A stretch of DNA of 64,000 nucleotides from Isoetes taiwanensis (GCA_021234155.1 JAJEKV010000008.1:24324618-24388617), one strand, 5' to 3'. Counted from the first letter of the stretch, positions 47,179 to 60,865 are shown. The notes: generated by a model from the sequence alone, not told the origin. Numbers and translations are program-made.

Positions 47179-50100
47179 ATGGCGCCCAAGGCTAGGCCTT
47201 CCCCAGGGCAAAAAAAGGGGCCTGGAGTCAAGAAGACAGTTACCCCAAAGAAACCCACACCAAAAAAGGATGAAAAACCCGGAGCTGGGACAACACCAGA
47301 GACGTCCACTGCGGTGGCGGTACAACCAGTCCCAGTGGCTTCTCAACCAGCCCCAGCTCCAGCCTCAGTGGCTTCACAACCAGCTCCAGCCCCAACTGTG
47401 GCTCCACAACCTTCAGAGCCAGATTCTGGTGCGAAAGCGTCGACTGATGCTAAGTTGGAACCTGATCCAGACCAAGTGGCAGCAAAAGCAGGATCTACAG
47501 ATGGTGGCAAGTCGAAGGCTGAAGAAGCCTTATCTCCCGACAGTAAGAAGGTCAAAGCACTTCCTGCTGATTCTAAATCTAAACCAGAGATCAAGCAGTC
47601 ACCCAAGCCTGTCTCTGATGCTGTTACAAAAGATTCTGACTCTAAACGTGATGTTCCAACTCCAGTCTTGCCTGTTGCTTCACCACCTTCTCAGGCCACT
47701 AAGAGGCCAGCCGAGGCTGTTTCTGGACAGGAAGAAAAGGGAAAGAAAGTAGTGAAAACTGGCACTAAAACTAAGGTTGTGAAGAAGGTAGTGACCCCAA
47801 AAGAAAAGAAAACAATAGAGGTACCAATCGTGGTATCAGGGGCTAAAGCAGATGTCTCCAAAATAGACGTGCATAAAGTAGAGGCAGCACCAAAATCTGA
47901 TGCTTCTAACTTAGATGTGCCTAAAGTAATAGAAGTGCCCAAAGTAGTAGAAGCAACAAAAGCTGATGCGTGTAATGTAAGTGTGTCTAAGGATGAGCCT
48001 CCCAAAGTTGAAGTGCAGCCTACAAAGTTGGATGTAGTAAGTTTGTCTAAGGATGAACCTCTCAAAGTTGAAGTGCTGCCTACAAAGCTAGATGTAGAGA
48101 GTGTTCCTGTGGTAGACAATGTTTTACTGAAAGAAGCTGAAGAATCGAAAGAAGATGAGCAGCCACCTAAGTTACCACAGGAGACAGCTTCTGGAAGCCC
48201 TTCAAAGCATGTGACTGATGGACCTGTGAAATTGGATGAAGATGCATCAGCGGCAGGAGAAGAAAATCCAGCTGAGCTGGATGATGGAATTGAGGAAGGG
48301 GATATGGAGGAAGTAGAAGAGGAGCAGGAAGTAGATGAGGAGTTTAGAGATGGTGAAGTTGGGGATATAGAAATGTATGATGAAGAAGAGGAAGCTGAAG
48401 ATGAGGAAGGTGATGGAATAGATGGAGTGGAGGAAGATGCAGAAGAAGTTGCGGAAGAGGATGAAGAAGTGGAAGAAGAAGAAGATGCAGGTGAAGAAGT
48501 TGAAGATGAAGTGGACAAAGAAGAGGATGATTTTACTGCAGAGCTCAATGATGCACAAGTTCTGCCCATTTCTGAAAGGCTGAAGCAAAAAAAATTGGAA
48601 ATTTTTGTGGGTGGCCTTGATAAGGATGCTACTGAAGATGATTTGAAAAAGGTTTTTGAAAAGGTAGGAGAAGTTACTGAAGTTCGATTAATGAGAAATT
48701 CTCATACGGGGAAGAACAAAGGTTTTGCTTTTGTTCGCTATGCAAATGCAGCTCAAGCCAAACGGGCAGCTACTGAGCTAGAACATGTCCAGGTACAAAA
48801 GGTTTATCAGAATATAGGCAACTAAAAGGTTTATGAGAATATGTTCAACTGTGAGGTGTCATGGTCAATTCATATCTGGAAGTCATTTCATGTTCCTGCA
48901 TGTCATGTGGCTATATGTTTGCAGGTTCGTGGTCGCGTCTGTGGTGTTGTTCCTAGTGATGAAAATGATATTCTGTTTATTAGCAATATTAATAAGACCT
49001 GGAAAAAGGAGCAGGTTGGTGGCAGCCTTTTCAAAATGTTTTTTATGCAATAATAGATCCTTATAATTTTGCTGATTATGCATTCATGTACTGGCAGATC
49101 GTGGAAACACTTAAGAAGTTCAATATTTCAACATTTGAAGAGTTGACACTGATGGAAGATCCCAAGACAGATGGGCTAAGCCGGGGCTATGCCTTCCTTG
49201 AATTTGCGACTCACAAAGAGGCTTTGAGCGCATATAAACGCCTTCAAAAACCAGATGTTGTGTTTGGAGCAGATCGATCAGCTAAAGTTGCATGGGCGCA
49301 ACCTTTAGATGAACCAAATGAAGAGCTAATGGCACAGGTATTTCTTGAGCCACATTCAGCACAACATTGTTAGTATAAGGGTAATCAGGCAATATATCTA
49401 TACATATGCTTGTAAAATATTTTGTAGGCTGTTCAAATGTATATATTAATGTGATCGCTTACAATTTTGCAGATTAAGTCTGTTTTTATTGATAGTATGC
49501 CCACATCATGGGATGAAGAACAGGTCAAAGAAAATTTTGGGAAGTATGGTGAGATTGAACGCATTGTGTTGGCTCGCAATATACCTGCTGCAAAAAGAAA
49601 GGACTTTGGGTTTGTTAATTATGCAACTCGGGAGGCAGCATTGGCTTGCATTGAGGCATTGAATGATACCGAGTTTCCTGATGGTGATAATAAGGTACAG
49701 GTTGTTGTTTCACAAGCTTTTTGGTGTTTACTTTGATTGTCGTTTAGCTTGGAAATTTAGGTTTGTTCTTTCTGCCTTATTGCTTGCACTTGTCTATGTA
49801 GGTCAAGGTTACTGTTACTCTTGCAAAGCCACAGTTAAAAACCAAGCCTGCCAAAATTGGTGTTCGTGGTGGATATCCGGTTGGAAGACGTGGTGGGCGC
49901 TCATCTGGTTTTCGTGGAGGTCGTGCTGGTAGATTTGCATCAGGTATCTCCTATGCTTTAGGCTACGTACGACTGCCAAACAGCAAATAACCGTGATTAC
50001 ATTGTGATAAACCAGTGCGTGGTAGAGGATCCCGATTTGGATATGGAAGGGGTCTAAGTAGAAGCGTGAGGGGATTTCGTGGATCTGCGCATGGAAGGTT

Positions 50101-51745
50101 CTCAGCTTCACATAACTCAAGACGGGATCAAGGCTCCAGTGCCCAGCATCTTATAAAAGTGTTACGGGATACACATGACGAAGGCCCATCAGCAGGGGCT
50201 GATCGCAGCAAAGCTAGTGATGGTGGAGAAACTAAGACTGCATCAGCTGATGCTGATGGAAGCAAGTTTACACGTGTGAACCGGCTTCTGGAGAAGCTCA
50301 GAAGGGAAGAAAGAGTGCATAAGACTCCAATGAATCTTCTCCATGACTATGCAGTTGGTCACGATTGTGAGGTGCATTATGATATCAGATCTGATAATCC
50401 GGCGGGTCCATTTGATGTTGTAGCCAGTGTTGGAGGAGGTAACACCAAGATACCCTTGACAAAGGGTGTGGGTAGAAGCCAAAGCAAAGCTAAGGCTAGG
50501 GAAACTGCCGCTTCGGATGCAGTTGAGAAACTCATGGACCGTGTTCATGAATCCGAGTTTACAAGATGGGTTAGGCCTCGGGATAGGCCGACAAGCTTAA
50601 ATGGTCGAAATTCATCTGGCTCGCGGACTCGTCCACCTGTTCGAAGTGCTCCATATGAAAGCCGCCACGAAGCACGCAGGCCACCCTTGAGTGCTTATAC
50701 TTCAAATCCTGATATCGCTGTGAGGTCGAGAAGTGGTCATGGAGATCCATATGCGAGCAGCAGGGCTAGACCAAACCACGTGAGTAGGGATGATTTTTCA
50801 AGAACTAACAGATCATCTGGAAGGGTTCCTCCTCCAAGAGAGAGGTTTGCTGATTATCCAGACAGTGAGCGTAGGAACAGTTTAGGACGGAGTGCATTAG
50901 CAGCTCACCGTGAGGCATACTATGAACAACTTGAGAGACGTGGTTATGGATCATCTAGGTATAGAGATGCAATCCGTGAATATGGTGAAGCTATGTCTGG
51001 TTCGAAAAGATCTCTGGCTGCTTTGGTAAGTGTGGATATTGTATTGCACTTCATTATGTTTGTCAGACTAGTAGCATTATAAAAAATTACTTGCATGGTG
51101 GGCATGTTCAGGAAGAGGATCCTCGTTATGCTGACATTCCAACTAGGGCACATCCTAGGGCTCGGGTTGATCACCTTGACGTTGCTGCATCCCAGTATGC
51201 AGGGGGGTATGGCAGCTCCTCAAGGTATCCGTTGTGTTAGTTTTTCTTTTTTATAATTTTGATTGCATTCTTACCTTCTACACATTCTTTCTCTCATAGG
51301 ATACCGACACAGTATGCTGTTGGGCCCAGTGGTGCAGGTGCAGCCTCACTCGTTGGCAGTGCAGTGCAGCAAGCCGCAGCTTATGGCATGTATGATGGGC
51401 ATCAATCTTCAATGGGATTGGGTGGAAGTAAGCATCTTTTCTGAAGAACTCTTGTTGTTTTGATCTAACATATTGTTTTATTGTTTTATTCTAACTGTCG
51501 TTTTAATCCTATATTGTGCCGATGGTTTTTAGTGTACTCTACTGCAGGTGATCTTCGTGGGATTGGAGAGGTAAGTTTGCCTGTCATATTTCTAAAATTG
51601 ACTGGAATTCTGGTTGCTGATTTTCTACTTTTCTCAGATTGGAGGTGGCAGTGCATATCCATCTTCGACAGTTTATGGGTCGTATTCTCAAGGTCCTGTA
51701 GGTGGTGGATTTTCCTTGCCTGGAAGTGGGGCGCCGTATTATTGA
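47179..51745 (+). CDS. hnRNP Q/R-like protein: three RRMs, RGG region and dsRBD
   Basis: Ten exons with GT-AG introns join in frame to 1234 residues: 47179-48792, 48925-49014, 49098-49337, 49473-49694, 49802-49943, 50016-51025, 51112-51224, 51300-51427, 51533-51570, 51638-51745. Domains: a Pro/Ala- and Lys-rich N-terminus; a strongly acidic region (about 370-455); RRM1 from about 472 (IFVGGL, GFAFVRY); RRM2 about 550-645 (LFISNI, GYAFLEF); RRM3 from 649 (VFIDSM, DFGFVNY); an RGG/RG-rich region about 745-800; and a dsRBD-like segment about 873-944 (PMNLLHDYA, PFDVVASVGG, KAKARETAASDAVEKL). The C-terminus is Arg/Ser then Gly/Tyr-rich. The order matches hnRNP Q/R-type proteins, which bind RNA in nucleus and cytoplasm and act in splicing, stability or transport. 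LIF2 is a plant relative, but a one-to-one match cannot be claimed. The start ATG lies in GAGATGGCG context. All splice joints keep frame, so the gene appears intact. Confidence 0.93.
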
Positions 51746-54700
51746 TTGTAAGTGAAATTTGTTAGCACTTTTATGTACTAGCTTGTGGGTAGTACTTTTG
51801 CCAGATTCTCTGCCATTTATATCTTGGCAAGCAGAGTCCAAGTTCAGTGGCATGCATTATTAGGTGGTGCCTTGCAGACCTTGGAAAGCAGCTTGACCTT
51901 ACTCATGTCTATATTCTTGACACAGATAATTTATCATTCGCATTGGTTACCATTCTTCCATGAATCAGGAAAAGAGTAAGAAGCTTTTTTATGGCCTCTG
52001 GCTAGCAGCTTACTACATAGAGGTGCTGGAATAGTGGACAGCAGAATTATTAGAGGAAGTATATTTTTGGGGATTTGGTTTTGAGTCATAGAGATTGTTG
52101 AAGTGGCTGCATGATGACAGTATCCATCATTTTCATGCACTGAATCAAGCCTGCTTTCAGATTCTATCAATTCTCAGGTAGTGAGTAAAAAGAATGTTGC
52201 AGAAGTTTCTTGGGAGACACAGCTCTGATCTAAGAGAAAGCTGTTGATTTGATCATTTATGTACTCAGGATATAAGTTGGCCTTTGTGCTAATATCAGAA
52301 ATTTATGAAGTTCTTATGATTTTGTCATTATTGAGGATAACTTTTCTGGATGCTTAATTGGATCGCCATCTGGATGCTTGCGAGTACATATGTTTGTTAT
52401 AAAGCTGAATTTTATATGGTCGACACCTATGGCATCAAAACCGACTAAGTTACCAAAGGATGATTGTAAACTTTTGAATTAATTGTAGCACTTTCAAGCA
52501 TGCCACCAGTGTAAGCGCTTCATTCAATCTCCTTCACTCTTATAAAGCATTTAAGTCATCCTATGAGCTCTTTATTTGAAGTGATTATCAACAATCATAA
52601 ACATGATAGCAGAAAGTAAGTCTTGAGCTTGCATGCATCATTGTGCTCTTTGCGCAATGAAGATTTATATGCAAAGTTCCATGCCTGGGCTAATATTCTT
52701 GGACCTTTTATTTGCTGCCATAGCATGTATGCTCAAATTTTGTGAGACAAGAGCTTAATCATCTTTGGAGCTTTTAGTGGTGCACATCTTGGTTGAAAGA
52801 TTTTTTTGAGATGCATCCAGTAGTTTTTATATCAGATCACTGATCACGAGGGCAACCTTCAGAGTGACATTCACCATGTTTGTGCAAATTACTTGCTTAG
52901 TGATCAAACAGCTAGTGCTCTAGAAATTAAGGTGCGAGCCCAATATATCTCATGACAATCATAGACGTAAGCTGAGATACATGGTGTCTTTACCATTTAT
53001 AACCCCATCTTTCCTAATTAGGAGTTATAGATGTCCATGCGAAGAAACGAAGTTTAGATTTTAGATTTTTGTTGTGAATGATAACGTTTTTTAGAATGTT
53101 CATGCTTCCTGTTCTGTTTAAGTTACTTCTAAATTTACAATTTTTTTGCTACTCTATATCGACATGCTATCATAAGGGGATTGTTTTTACACCATATTGG
53201 TTTTACCATTTGTACACTTTCATATTGCTTGCCAGTAAAAGATGTAAAGATGTACTTTAAATGGATCAAAAGTTCCATATCAGTTTGAGATATTTGTGGC
53301 TGGATACTGGAGAAGTTAATGAAGAACGCTCAAGGAGAATATTTACAGAAATAAAAGAGAGGACTTAAACTACATGGAAAAACATGTCAATCTTTGTATG
53401 TATGGAGCTTTTGTTTGACGCATCTGGATTTGTTCAGAGTACACACAGAAGAACATACCAGAGGCAAGGAATATCTTGATGCAAATTATTTTATTGAACT
53501 TGTGATTATATTATTGTACGTCTGTGAAATTGTCGACACCACTCAGCTTTGGAAGAACATTGGAGGACGAAATCTGTTTACTATGCAGAAAAGCATGCAA
53601 TAACTGCAAAGGGCATGCAAGGAGCATATTATGTTGTGCATCAGTGAAGCTTCGTTAAGACAGTTGTGCATGACTGGGCTGGATCATATGAGAGCAATAA
53701 TTTGCTTTTAAGCCTTCTGCTGCTTGGAAATTTTGTGTGGAGTTAAAGCAGCCATTGGTTTAAGGATGGTTTTCTACACAGGTTTTGCCTTCTGGCCTGT
53801 TTGTGATTGCCCTTGACGCGTGTCTGAAGAACAACACCATGTCTGTGATTGGCCAAACTGCATCCATTTGTCATTTGACAAAAATAAAATGAACATCATC
53901 ACGTTCGCAATGTGCAAGTCTATACCCTCCTAGAAGCATGACCCATTGTGAATTCCAGGTGGCGAATAGCAGTGCAGCCTATGTTTAAAATGTCACGTGC
54001 AATGCTTTTATCTCACAGTTACAAAATTTTGAAGGCAAACATGGTTCTGGTTTGGGATATGATTTTGCCCATTACGGATTAAGACTTTGATGCTGTGGCA
54101 GGATTATGTAGCTTTTATAGTAAATTGGATATGCATTAAAACCTTGGGAGATTTAAAGATCAAGTGGGATTTGGAATTGATCATAATTTTTCCTAAGTTC
54201 TAGTAACTTGACTGCCTGTGGGGGCCAGATTTATGAATGGCTGAAAAAATGTCGTGGTAATGCTTAATAACAGAGTTGTTCCTTAGTTGCGTTCATCAGA
54301 AGGATTTCAACAGGTCTACTGCAATTAAGATTGATATGACACTGCTGTATGGCTCTCTTGGCTTTTTTGAGTCATTATAATAAGCTGGGAAGTGCTCATT
54401 CCTACTAACACTTGAGGGGAAAGAACATGCTATTTTATGGCAACTGGAACTGCTGTTTATCAAGATTTCAGCAAGCAAGAAACTCCCAGTTTTCTTTATG
54501 CACACTTCCTCCTTGCGAGAATGACGACATAGCTTTCTTGAGCATGGAAGCACAATGGAGTCTTTAAGCTCAGCAACTGTTCCAAAGCAATTGTGGTCTC
54601 AGCATGTAAGTTCTCGTATAGTGTTCTCCAAGCAAATTGTTCTAGCATCCATTCTTTTCCATTGTGGGCACGAGGGGTAAAGCTGTTGCTTTAAACAAAG

Positions 54701-56590
54701 CTGGATAAGTATATTATAATTGGGCTTTCAGTGCTTTCTCTCGCCAGCTGTGTCACTGTGCTTTGACTAACATCTTTCATTATTTTGTTAACGTGTCTTC
54801 TAGTTGCACCCTTTGTAACGTTGTGATATTCTAGGTTGTAAAAGCAAGGCCCTTTCAAGTCTAGTAGGCTCAATTCTCTGCTTCACATTCTTATATTAAT
54901 CAATTCTATTGTCTAGGGTCTGTTGCAGTCTTCGTTTACCCTGCATGGGGCTGTCTGATATCGTTTGCAATGTTTTATGCAGGTGAGACTTTTCTTACAA
55001 CATAGAGGTATGATCATTGTCATTTTGATGTTTTGAATTTTGTTGGAGCTTTGACCACTGCAGGCCTTGCATGAAGTCCTCTGTCTGGTTTCTTTTATTT
55101 GGTCTATTTGAAGCTAATGTTTCAGGTGACCCAGAACATGAAGTCCTTATCTCTTAGGAATCTTAACATGGAAATTAGAACACCGTAAAGTATCCTGATT
55201 GAAGTTGCATGCAATCTAGGAAGGTTGAATAAGGGACTGCTTGACTAGTAGTGCGAGTAGATCGTATAGGGCCAAAATATTTAAACTCCTACAGTGAGAC
55301 TCTGGGTCCCACTGCGTTCTAAGACGAGCATTCCTTCAGACGGAAAATTCATTTGTAGTGACCTGATGAATCAGGGGACATAGTTAATCCGTTGTCATTT
55401 TCAGCTGTATACAATTATTCCTCCCGCAATAGATTGATAGGGAAACATAGCAATAGCAATTGGCAGTGAATACAAATTGCTGATCTTATTGCTTACCAGC
55501 AATCGATGGTGTCCTATATAAGCAGTAAGCAACATGTCTCGGTTTATTAGTATGGATAGAGAAGCAACAAACTGTTGCGAAGCGTTCTTTATTCCTGCTG
55601 CATGTAATTCTACATGGTAACAAGTATGTGTCTTCAGGCGTTGAAGTTTGTGGTCTTTTATGGACGATTGTGATGCATTTTTTTTATTCCTTGATACGTA
55701 TTGGGATTCAAGATGATGGGACTTCTGCATCAATTTTTAGATTAGACGAAGTAAATAAGAATGTTTATGGGTCCATCCTAGTTCATTCGGTGCATTCAAG
55801 TTTAAATATGAGGTTAATTGGTGGGGTGCCTCAGATGTTTCCACGTATTCAAGATAGCCTTGAAAACCACTCTCCTAGGGTGGTGAAAACTTTGGGGGTA
55901 AAGACAGGTTTGGAAATTATAAAATTTCAAAAGATCATGCGGCAATGTAAATTTCTAGTTGAAGACTTGAAACATCCAATGTTTTTTTTGGAATTTTCAT
56001 ATTTTTTTCTATTATTAAAGGTAATAATACAAATTTCTGGTTGAAAACTTGAAATATCCAACTGTTTTGAGGAACTGTTTTGATCACGGGTTGTGCTAAA
56101 TGCACTTCCTTTTGTTAGAGAAATAGAGCCGTTGTTCACAATGTTGGTATTTTAAGTGTGGATGGTTTCTCTTTGGAGCACTATGCTTGAAAAAGAAGTG
56201 TTTGTATCTTTCCTTTGTAAGAGTGATAGACTTTGAACTCATAAATTGGGTAATCTAATCTAACTAAATTTGGATAAAAATGTGCTTATTTTGTTTAAGG
56301 CATCCTAGGTTCTGGCTGCTGTACTTTTTGTTCATGGCGAAACAAATGTATGACACAAAAGGCATTTTAAAGTTGAACTTTAGCTTCTATTAAATGCACC
56401 AATATTTGGTCAAATCTAGCTCTTAGTGTTCATTTATCTGTACTCTTTAAATCTTATTGGGGAAAAGATAATAGGCACCTTTGCGTTTTGTTACATTTAG
56501 TCCCCCTCCAAACCCCCCAAACCCCCACCACCCAACACCAAAAACGAAAACCTAGTATCTAATCTTAAATTTTCGACATGAATGCTAAGA
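51746..56590. other. 3' UTR of the RRM gene, then intergenic
   Basis: The first few hundred bases are presumably the 3' UTR. After that no gene is supported. The longest frame is a 138-codon forward ORF at 55628-56044 with no recognisable domain and low-complexity Phe/Leu at its end. A polypyrimidine/C-rich stretch lies near 56500-56540. Confidence 0.45.
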
Positions 56591-56600
56591 GAATTGCCGG

Positions 56601-56833
56601 GCTAGAGGTGCTTATGGCACTAGATAGGTGGGCTAGAGGTGCTTATGGCACTAGATAGGTGAAATTATGGCACTAGATAGGTGAGATTTTCATGTCTGGG
56701 AGGTACTTAATTTGCACATAATTTGGCAATACACACACTACCTTCTATCTTCCATGCTACCAGAATGGTAGTGTGATTTGTTGAGCTTGGGAAGAAGGGT
56801 GGTAGTGTGATTTGTTGAGCTTGGGAAGAAGGG
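56601..56833. repeat. Two short tandem repeats
   Basis: GCTAGAGGTGCTTATGGCAC recurs at a 31-nt step near 56601-56665, with a shorter third partial copy. GGTAGTGTGATTTGTTGAGC recurs at a 34-nt step at 56767 and 56801. These are ordinary small tandem duplications, unlike the 136-nt series. Confidence 0.9.
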
Positions 56834-57331
56834 AGGTTTCAATAAGGAAACCATTGGAAGGATGAAGAGAAAAAATATGTACAAAAATAACAGGGGGTTC
56901 TCGGGGGGATTTGATATGGATATCTTGAACTATAGACTATATCCCTAAAATTATTCAATAGTTTGTTACAAAAAAAAAAAAAAAAAGATAAAAAAATATT
57001 CGCGTTACCTCACTAGTTAGATTATTAGGACATCCAGTCATATTCTAAAACCTTAAGAGGTCGTATAGAGGCTCGATACACCATCAAAATCTTAAGCAAA
57101 CTCATATTTGACATCTCAAAATCAAAGGCGCCCCTGAGCATAAGCGAAACGAGAGGTGCACAGAGGCTCCAACATATGGCCTAGGCCGTAAGATCGACGG
57201 ATCTGACAACTATAGTAGTCCAGGGTGCACCTCGTTTAGATATGTAGAAGAAAGTAACAAAAGAAAGAAGATATACGATTGTCATGTACTAGCCAAGGTC
57301 ATGTAACGTACAGACTGTAGTAACTTGAATG

Positions 57332-58740
57332 CTAAAGGGAAGATGTATTGGGGGCACACTTGAACTGGTAGTAAATAGAGTCTGGGATGTGGTGAGCATA
57401 AAAAGGTCTACTAACCTGTAGCCAATATCTAATGAACTCCATGGCAGGGGAGTTCCAGCCATTTATAGCTTTCCAGACATACTTAGCACCCAAAGCCTGG
57501 CTATGCTTATGAAGAATTTTCAGCCCTAGACCACCTTCTTTTTTGCTGTGAGTGATTTCTTCCCACCTAACAAAATGCATTCCTTTCCATATGTACTCCC
57601 TCAGACATTTTTCTATGTCATTATAAGTTTCTTTATTAGCAATGAGAGCCGAGGAGAAATATACATGGGTGCTGGCTAACACCACATTTGCAGTAAGAAC
57701 TCTGCCAGCAAAAGATAAATTAGGGGAAAGGGAGAGAAGTTTCTTCCTAATTCTGCTCACAATAGGTCTCCACACCTCTTTATTCGGAAGGTTAATAGCT
57801 AGGGGAAGACCAAGTAGAGTGATGGCCTGATTAGGGGGGTTTACTTTAATACCACCATTATCTATGTCCTCAGTGGGGTTCTCCCAGAGAATGCTGCATT
57901 TGTTTAGGTTGAGATGGACTCCTGAAACACTAGCAAAATTTTGAATGCTATCCAGCAAGGCATTAAAGCTGTTCTGTTTGGATTTTAAGAGTATAAAAGT
58001 ATCGTCTGCATACTGCATGATGGTAAGCTGTTTGTCTGACCCTGGCATTTGCAGTCCCTGAATCTGTTGTTGCTGTTGAAGACCTTGTACACATCTTGTG
58101 AGCATTTCTGCAACACAGAGGAAGAGATAAGGTGCCAAAGGACATCCTTGCCTGACACCCTTTCTTATAGGGAAGAATTTGCTGGGGGGTCCATTGATGA
58201 TCGGGCTAGAAGAAGCAAGATTGTTGAGAGCCATGATCTTATCTATGAGAGTCTGATGGATACCTATATGAAGCATTGCTCTCTTTAAGAAGGGCCATGT
58301 TATAGAATCATAAGCTCTTTTAAAGTCTAGCTTGAGAAGCATGCAATTTTGTTTAGAGAGTCTGTTCCAATGGATTGCTTCACTGGCTGCAATATAATTG
58401 TCTAGAATAAACCTACCAGATAGAAAACCTGATTGGCAGGTGCTGACTGAACTGTGCAAATGCATAAGGATTCGAAAGGAGAGAATCTTGGCTAGAATTT
58501 TGTAGGTAGTATTGGTCAAAGATATAGGTCTCCAGTCATTTATTTTGCTGGGATTCTTGATCTTAGGGATCAAAGTGATAAGGCTGGAATTAAAGGCTGG
58601 GTGAATAGAGGCTGCATCCCATGCTCCCTTGATGAAATCCATAAAGTCCTCCTTCATCACTATCCAAAAGGTTAGAAAGAACTCAGGGGGGAAGCCATCA
58701 GGCCCTGGGCTTTTTCCATGTTCTTTAAAGCTTGCAACAC
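57332..58740 (-). pseudogene. LINE D reverse transcriptase fragment
   Basis: A long uninterrupted reverse frame carries the RT core: KSPGPDGFPPEFF, SLITLIPKIKNP, INDWRPISLTNTTYKILAKI, QSGFLSGRFILDN, LLKLDFKRAYDSITWPF, KGVRQGCPLAPYLFLCVAEM, the catalytic YADD and LLGLPLAINLPNKEVWRPIV. The endonuclease side is cut off at 58740 by the LTR that starts at 58741, and the zf-RVT side is missing. The first 20 or so codons of the open frame are LTR sequence, not LINE. The frame is unusually well kept, so the LINE copy was young when interrupted. Confidence 0.9.
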
Positions 58741-60383
58741 TGTGACGTTCCAGGGGAATATACGCTATAAATACGTATATTCCTGGACCCGTCACCATAC
58801 AAGTCTACCTAGGTAGCCTTGTATGCCTTAGAAAGTGGCAAGGGGTGCACATCTAAGTTAATTGTTTAACTTAGATAACCTTAGGATAAGGCCCATTTCC
58901 ACATGGCCTTATCCTATTGGGCAACCGCCACACGACCTCATCCTAGTGGTGCCACGTGGCATCCCATGTGGACCCACACCTATATTGGCTCTAACCCTAA
59001 CCCTAGACCCTTTTCCCTGAACCTAGCACCTGAACTCTCATCTACGTGCTCGAAACTCCGTTTCGAGCATCGTTCGTCATAGACTAGCCTGGAACAGCAG
59101 CCCCTGGAAGGTGTGTATGATCGTAGAGGGAGCAAGCCTTCGACCCACGGCAAGGAGCATGGAGACGCCAGGGATGGGAGGAAGCGCTTCTGGAGGAGGA
59201 ATGTAGAGTAGTGCTCCTGGTAGTTCATCGGGAATTAGCATTCCAGATGAGTTAGTATCTTGTATCTAGGGAGAGCCATCCTAGAACCCTCATGCATCAT
59301 CTTGAACCCTAATCAAGGAACCCTAACTGTTAGTTAGATATGTGTGATTAGGTTAAGATGTTCATATGATATTGATCATGATGTGATGTATGTGATGTTT
59401 GGTTGATCATGTTGCTCCTCTTGTATTGGGAAGGGGGGTAGAGACCTAGGGCCATATGTAGTATGCTCCTAGTGTAGATCCCTTAGTTCCTATTATATGC
59501 GGCCTGTGCATAGGAACCCACCGGGCTATGGAAGCTATGAGGTGACTCAGCACTACATAATGGGGCTAGAGGCAAGATGGAGGGTGGATCCCTGCCGAGC
59601 GGGGGCTTCGGGGGATCCCTTAGTGGGCTAGGCTTATGGTCGGTCACTTCGTGTGGGCCAAGCATGGGTCCGACACCTCCTGGGGCAATGGTGTCGCCCT
59701 GCCTCTCAAGAGTTGCAAGTGTCAGCTTGGCTCTTGTTTTGGGGGGTTTCAGTCGGGTACGAATCGTGTGTCGTCACGATTCTCTAGCCGCCCGTGGAGC
59801 CTCTAGACCCCGGGAAGGGGAGATGCAACCCTTCCTACCTCGTCGGACCAGGGAGATGCAACCTGGAGTAGTCCCGATGGGTGATGCCATGGGATTGCGT
59901 ATCCGGAAGGTTAGAGTCATGCCACAGCTTGATCTAGCCCATCTGCAAAGTATGCACAGGAGGGGCGGATGGAGTGGTCAACCCTAGCCATTGTCTATAG
60001 CCAGCCCCACCATTGTTATGACTCGGTCTGCTCTATCGTGAGGCCTATCCAATCAGTCTACCTCCTTATGAGTCGGAGCCATGGGTAGGAGCTCTCATGT
60101 TTTATGGCTTATGATTATGTTCTTTGCAGCTATGGATATGGGGATGAGCTACCCTTCGAGGTAGCATGATGTATTGTTATTGCTAGTTCTGACGATGTTT
60201 ATGCTTCCGCTGTGATAGGAGTCCATAGGGGAAGGGCGCGCAAGACACCTTCGTGTCCCCTTCCTGCACTATGGGGTTCCGGAGTGTGGGATAGACGGAG
60301 GGCCCGTGCGGTCGGAGGACCGGATGGGGGATTTCCTACGGAGTGTACGGCTGGGAGCCGTATATTTTGTAGGGAGCGTCACA
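58741..60383 (+). mobile_element. 5' LTR of an LTR retrotransposon
   Basis: It begins TGTGACG right after LINE D sequence and ends CGTCACA, a matching inverted terminus of the TG...CA type, and a primer-binding site starts 2 nt later. Length is 1643 bp. A 10-bp inverted repeat GGAATATACG/CGTATATTCC (58755-58764 and 58774-58783) flanks a CTATAAATA motif near the left end. The 3' LTR lies beyond the window, so the target-site duplication cannot be read. The LTR is GC-richer than the flanking DNA. Confidence 0.9.
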
Positions 60384-60384
60384 A

Positions 60385-60396
60385 TGGTATCAGAGC
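60385..60396 (+). other. Primer-binding site for initiator tRNA-Met
   Basis: TGGTATCAGAGC, complementary to the 3' end of plant initiator tRNA-Met, starts 2 nt after the LTR end. It fixes the element's orientation as forward, the same as the ORFs that follow. Confidence 0.92.
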
Positions 60397-60865
60397 GATG
60401 TTCTTGGTTGACCAGGAACTAGCACTGACCATAACCATGAAAGTAGTCTAACAGGCCTATAGGGGTATGAAATTAAAATTTCTACCATCGAACCTCGAAA
60501 ATAGGGGAAAATTTTTTCTCCTAGGTAGTGGGTTCGAAAATAGGTTAAGTGTTAGACGAAGAAATGAATGAGTCAAATTCACCTTCTAGTAAATTTGAAG
60601 TGAAAATTATGCATCTGCATTAAATTTCACCTAAAATGGGTCGAAGAATCATGCCAATCTGAGACCTGAGTGAAAAATGGCGCAAATCCATAATTAATAC
60701 TTCAAACTATTAGGAAATTCGAAAATTCTAAAGTATAATACGAAATTAAGTCTGTATATCAATAATTAAATGAGTACTAATAATTAGGGTACATTGGGTA
60801 TAATTAATAAGGGGGGCTAATAAGTAGGCCTATTTATGGTAGGAGAATATTCCCAGGGACCCTCC

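Noticed and set aside
47691-48569. Long Ser-rich reverse-strand ORF of 292 codons
   Set aside because: It is the antisense shadow of the acidic GAA/GAT-rich part of the RRM gene's first exon; its Ser/Thr monotony has no independent support.
58980-59010. Telomere-like CCCTAA repeats
   Set aside because: Only about two imperfect units occur in the LTR; that is far too few for a telomeric array.
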